Position numbers and translations under genes: made by a program. A stretch of 10,813 nucleotides of DNA from Betaproteobacteria bacterium. GTDB taxonomy: Bacteria > Pseudomonadota > Gammaproteobacteria > Burkholderiales > Gallionellaceae. The stretch's first letter is position 1, and each line of letters starts with the position of its first letter. The DNA lies in contig JAGWMH010000043.1 of the NCBI GenBank assembly GCA_028871775.1, positions 1 to 10,813 of the forward strand, read 5' to 3'. This document shows positions 8,911-10,813 of this stretch, piece after piece. The notes beneath the pieces are model-generated. The model was given only the letters and a program-made list of their open reading frames with translations. It did not search any database and was not told the origin of the DNA.

Positions 8911-9265
8911 TCCGCTTGATGCCCTTGATTAGCTGCGTCTCACCAAAATTCAGTAATAGCCCACGCCTAAGGCCGGTTGACTTTAGGTAAGAAAGCAATT
9001 GAGCCGTTGCAATTTCAGGTAACGCTCTCAAGGACTTCACTTCGACGACAACTTCATTCTCGACCAGTAAATCTAGCCGTTGCCCATGTATGACATGGCC
9101 CTTATACAGCACATCAACTTCAACTTGCCTTTGAAAAGCAATCTCCATGGTGCCTAATTCAAAGCATAAGGCTTCTTCGTAAATCGATTCCAACAGCCCA
9201 GCACCCAACGTTTTGTGTACTTCAATTGCCGCCGCAATTATCTTCTCTGTCAGTTGATCTGCCAC
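8900..9265 (-). CDS. GxxExxY family protein (PDDEXK_3 nuclease-fold, unknown function)
   Basis: This is a small protein of the GxxExxY/PDDEXK_3 family, related in fold to PD-(D/E)XK nucleases. Its biological role is not established. With the GTG at 9265 as start it is 121 aa, matching the usual length and the usual opening (LTEKIIAAAIEVHKTLGAGLLESIYEEAL). The signature GLLESIY holds G23, E26 and Y29 in this numbering. The nuclease-like core is RLDLL...VVVEVKSL, with D65, E75 and K77. An upstream GTG at 9334 would add 23 residues encoded by the repeats, which I think are not native. The gene is bracketed by inverted iteron arrays: the start is 4 bp from one arm and the stop is inside the other. 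It lies between rarA and serS, which are usually adjacent in this class, suggesting insertion as a cassette. A nuclease activity is inferred from fold only. Confidence 0.85.
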
Positions 9266-9268
9266 GGT

Positions 9269-9296
9269 TTTCTCTGTGATCTCTGTGTTCTCTGAT
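9269..9296 (-). repeat. CACAGAGNN iteron array, right (inverted) arm of GxxExxY cassette
   Basis: On the minus strand the units are ATCAGAGAA (9296-9288, degenerate), CACAGAGAT (9287-9279) and CACAGAGAA (9278-9270). Bases 9269-9294 mirror 8885-8910 perfectly. The array occupies the leader of the GxxExxY gene, where its AGAG core is the only Shine-Dalgarno-like sequence. Confidence 0.9.
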
Positions 9297-9300
9297 ATAA

Positions 9301-9353
9301 CTACTAGCCATTCGACTAGGCTGCCAGAAAACACCAGCCAAGTCGCTGGTTAT
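9301..9353. repeat. REP-like hairpin repeat, copy B
   Basis: This is the second copy of the unit at 131-180. It folds as TAGCCA-x2-CGACT-A-GGCTG, an 11-nt loop, then CAGCC-A-AGTCG-x-TGGTTA. Compared with copy A, the inner pairs change from GCTGC/GCAGC to GGCTG/CAGCC, so pairing is preserved while sequence drifts. It begins 5 bp after the rarA stop, so it may form the 3' end of the rarA mRNA. Confidence 0.7.
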
Positions 9354-9357
9354 GTGG

Positions 9358-10677
9358 CTATTTTTCTTTTTTTGCCCTTATGTCCAGCTCACGCAAATGC
9401 GCCAGCTTCTCCGCAATCTTTGCTTCCAGCCCGCGATCCGTCGGCTGGTAGAAACTCACTTCCGGCATGCCATCCGGGAAATAATTTTCGCCCGCCGCAT
9501 AACCTTCCGCCTCGTCGTGCGCATAGCGGTAGCCCTTGCCATAATCGAGCTGCTTCATCAATTTGGTCGGGGCGTTGCGCAGGTGCAGCGGCACTTCGCG
9601 CGAGCCATCCTGGGCGACAAAGGCGCGGGCGGTATTATACGCGACGTAGCCGGCATTCGACTTGGCGGCCACGGCAAAATAAATTACCGCCTGCGCCAGC
9701 GCCAGCTCGCCTTCCGGCGAACCCAAGCGCTCATAGGTTTCTGCGGCACGCAACGCAATTTCGATGCCGCGCGGATCGGCCAGGCCGATGTCTTCCCAAG
9801 CCATACGCACAATGCGCCGCGCCAGGTAACGCGGGTCGGCGCCGCCGTCCAGCATGCGCACCAGCCAGTACAGCGCGGCATCGGGATCGGAGCCGCGCAC
9901 CGATTTGTGCAGCGCGGAAATCTGGTCGTAGAACACCTCGCCGCCCTTGTCGAAACGGCGCAGGTTCTGCGCCAGCGTGTTATCAAGAAACGCGCTGTCT
10001 ACCTTGCTCACGCCAGCGGTTTGTGCCGCAATCTGCAACTGCTCCAGCGCATTGAGCAGGCGCCGTGCGTCGCCGTCTGCATAGCCGATGATGCGCTCCT
10101 TCGCTGCGTTATCCAATTCCAGCCCTTGCAAAACCAGCTTCCGCGCACGGGCGAACAACTGCGCCAGCTCCTCCGCCGACAACGCGTGCAGCACATACAC
10201 CTGGGCGCGCGACAGTAATGCGCTATTCACTTCAAACGAAGGGTTTTCGGTGGTCGCACCGATGAAGGTGACCAGTCCCTGTTCGACGAAGGGCAGGAAA
10301 GCATCCTGCTGCGATTTGTTGAAGCGGTGCACCTCGTCCACGAACAGGATGGTGTGGCGTCCGTTTTGTTGCAGCGTGAGTTCGGCTTTGGCAATGGCAT
10401 CGCGGATGTCTTTCACGCCGGACAGCACCGCCGACAGCGGCACGAACTCGGCGTCGAAAGCCGATGCCATCAGCCGCGCCAGCGTGGTCTTGCCCACCCC
10501 TGGCGGCCCCCACAAAATCATCGAGTGCAGCTTGCCGGACTCGAACGCCAGCCGCAGCGGCCTGCCCGGCCCCAGCAGGTGCGACTGGCCGATCACTTCA
10601 TCGATGTGTTTGGGGCGCAGGCGTTCCGCTAACGGCGCAGCGGGGGATGGAGATTCAAATAAGTCGGCTGAGGTCAT
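9358..10677 (-). CDS. rarA: Replication-associated recombination protein A (RarA/MgsA AAA+ ATPase)
   Basis: RarA is a clamp-loader-like AAA+ ATPase of the RarA/Mgs1/WRNIP1 family that acts at stalled replication forks with SSB. The 439-aa protein carries Walker A GPPGVGKTT (57-65), Walker B ILFVDEVHRF (110-119), sensor 1 GATTENPS (140-147), a putative arginine finger S156-R157, and sensor 2 around GDARRLLN (202-209). A C-terminal RarA-type oligomerisation region follows (RGSDPDAALYWLVRML; YGKGYRYAHD). The start ATG opens MTSADLFES and has no clear Shine-Dalgarno. Its leader contains a 10-bp-period array. The C-terminus is lysine-rich (RAKKEK), as is common. It is co-directional with serS. In many betaproteobacteria lolA precedes it, which would place lolA just beyond the window end. 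Confidence 0.97.
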   Translation of the reverse strand: MTSADLFESPSPAAPLAERLRPKHIDEVIGQSHLLGPGRPLRLAFESGKLHSMILWGPPGVGKTTLARLMASAFDAEFVPLSAVLSGVKDIRDAIAKAELTLQQNGRHTILFVDEVHRFNKSQQDAFLPFVEQGLVTFIGATTENPSFEVNSALLSRAQVYVLHALSAEELAQLFARARKLVLQGLELDNAAKERIIGYADGDARRLLNALEQLQIAAQTAGVSKVDSAFLDNTLAQNLRRFDKGGEVFYDQISALHKSVRGSDPDAALYWLVRMLDGGADPRYLARRIVRMAWEDIGLADPRGIEIALRAAETYERLGSPEGELALAQAVIYFAVAAKSNAGYVAYNTARAFVAQDGSREVPLHLRNAPTKLMKQLDYGKGYRYAHDEAEGYAAGENYFPDGMPEVSFYQPTDRGLEAKIAEKLAHLRELDIRAKKEK

Positions 10678-10692
10678 GGAACGTCAATAAGC

Positions 10693-10722
10693 CACGGATG
10701 AACGCGGATTTTCATGGATAAA
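10693..10722. repeat. 10-bp-period array CRYGGATNNN x3
   Basis: Three tandem decamers, CACGGATGAA (10693-10702), CGCGGATTTT (10703-10712) and CATGGATAAA (10713-10722), lie 16 bp upstream of the rarA start. The period is about one helical turn. Related CCACGGATGAACACGGAT strings are, in my experience, common dispersed repeats in environmental proteobacteria. No coding function is evident. Confidence 0.65.
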
Positions 10723-10751
10723 ATCATAAATCTAAAAACAGTAATTCAAGT

Positions 10752-10778
10752 CACAGAGATCACAGAGGGCACAGAGAT
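10752..10778 (+). repeat. Third CACAGAGNN iteron array
   Basis: CACAGAGAT (10752-10760), CACAGAGGG (10761-10769) and CACAGAGAT (10770-10778) form the same three-unit 9-bp array as the arms of the GxxExxY cassette, in the same orientation as the left arm. No GxxExxY gene is visible next to it within the window. Confidence 0.85.
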
Positions 10779-10813
10779 AAAGTGAATATCACATTTTCCC
10801 AGTTCATCTGATG

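Noticed and set aside
9266..9334. Longer GxxExxY protein starting at GTG 9334 (144 aa)
   Set aside because: The extra 23 residues come from the REP-like repeat and the iteron array; family members normally begin near the LTEKII segment, which fits GTG at 9265.
9352..10218. 288-aa plus-strand open frame opposite rarA
   Set aside because: Shadow of rarA; begins in the REP-like repeat and shows no family features.

Overview
The window looks like a piece of a betaproteobacterial chromosome, most likely from the Gallionellales/Nitrosomonadales side. This rests on GC-rich coding sequence, a XerD whose catalytic residues fall almost exactly at the E. coli numbers, and a rarA-serS pair of the kind seen in lolA-rarA-serS clusters of this class. 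The species cannot be named from the sequence. Housekeeping genes (xerD, tRNA-Ser, mltF, serS, rarA) alternate with an accessory signalling operon and with several families of short dispersed repeats.

Layout. Positions 1-250 hold the last codons of a probable O6-methylguanine-DNA methyltransferase (ogt) gene, followed by three stacked intergenic repeat types that stay open in the ogt frame up to an ATGA overlap with xerD (252-1148, +). From 1191 to 5802 (- strand) lies a three-gene operon, in transcription order: a TonB-dependent outer-membrane receptor, a YfiR/DUF4154 periplasmic protein, and an inner-membrane CHASE8-HAMP-GGDEF-EAL cyclic-di-GMP enzyme. It resembles the YfiBNR (TpbB) system, with a TonB receptor standing where the YfiB lipoprotein would be. 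All three genes look frameshifted by one missing base, each in the same direction: at the receptor stop, at the YfiR stop, and between GGDEF and EAL. Upstream of the operon are a rho-independent terminator, a tRNA-Ser(CGA) and a GC-rich-discriminator promoter candidate (5913-6093, -).

mltF (6127-7575, +) runs convergently into serS (7559-8854, -), and the two coding regions overlap by 17 bp. Between serS and rarA (9358-10677, -) sits a small GxxExxY/PDDEXK_3 nuclease-fold gene. It is bracketed by inverted arrays of a 9-bp unit (CACAGAGNN) and followed by a REP-like hairpin that also occurs near position 131. A third CACAGAGNN array and a 10-bp-period array lie upstream of rarA at the window end.

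How the parts work together. The signalling operon is predicted to relay an outer-membrane or periplasmic cue through YfiR to a diguanylate cyclase/phosphodiesterase. If the frameshifts are real the operon is probably degraded. If they are sequencing errors, it is a complete trans-envelope c-di-GMP pathway. The GxxExxY cassette is the most element-like object in the window and appears to split what is normally a tight rarA-serS pair.
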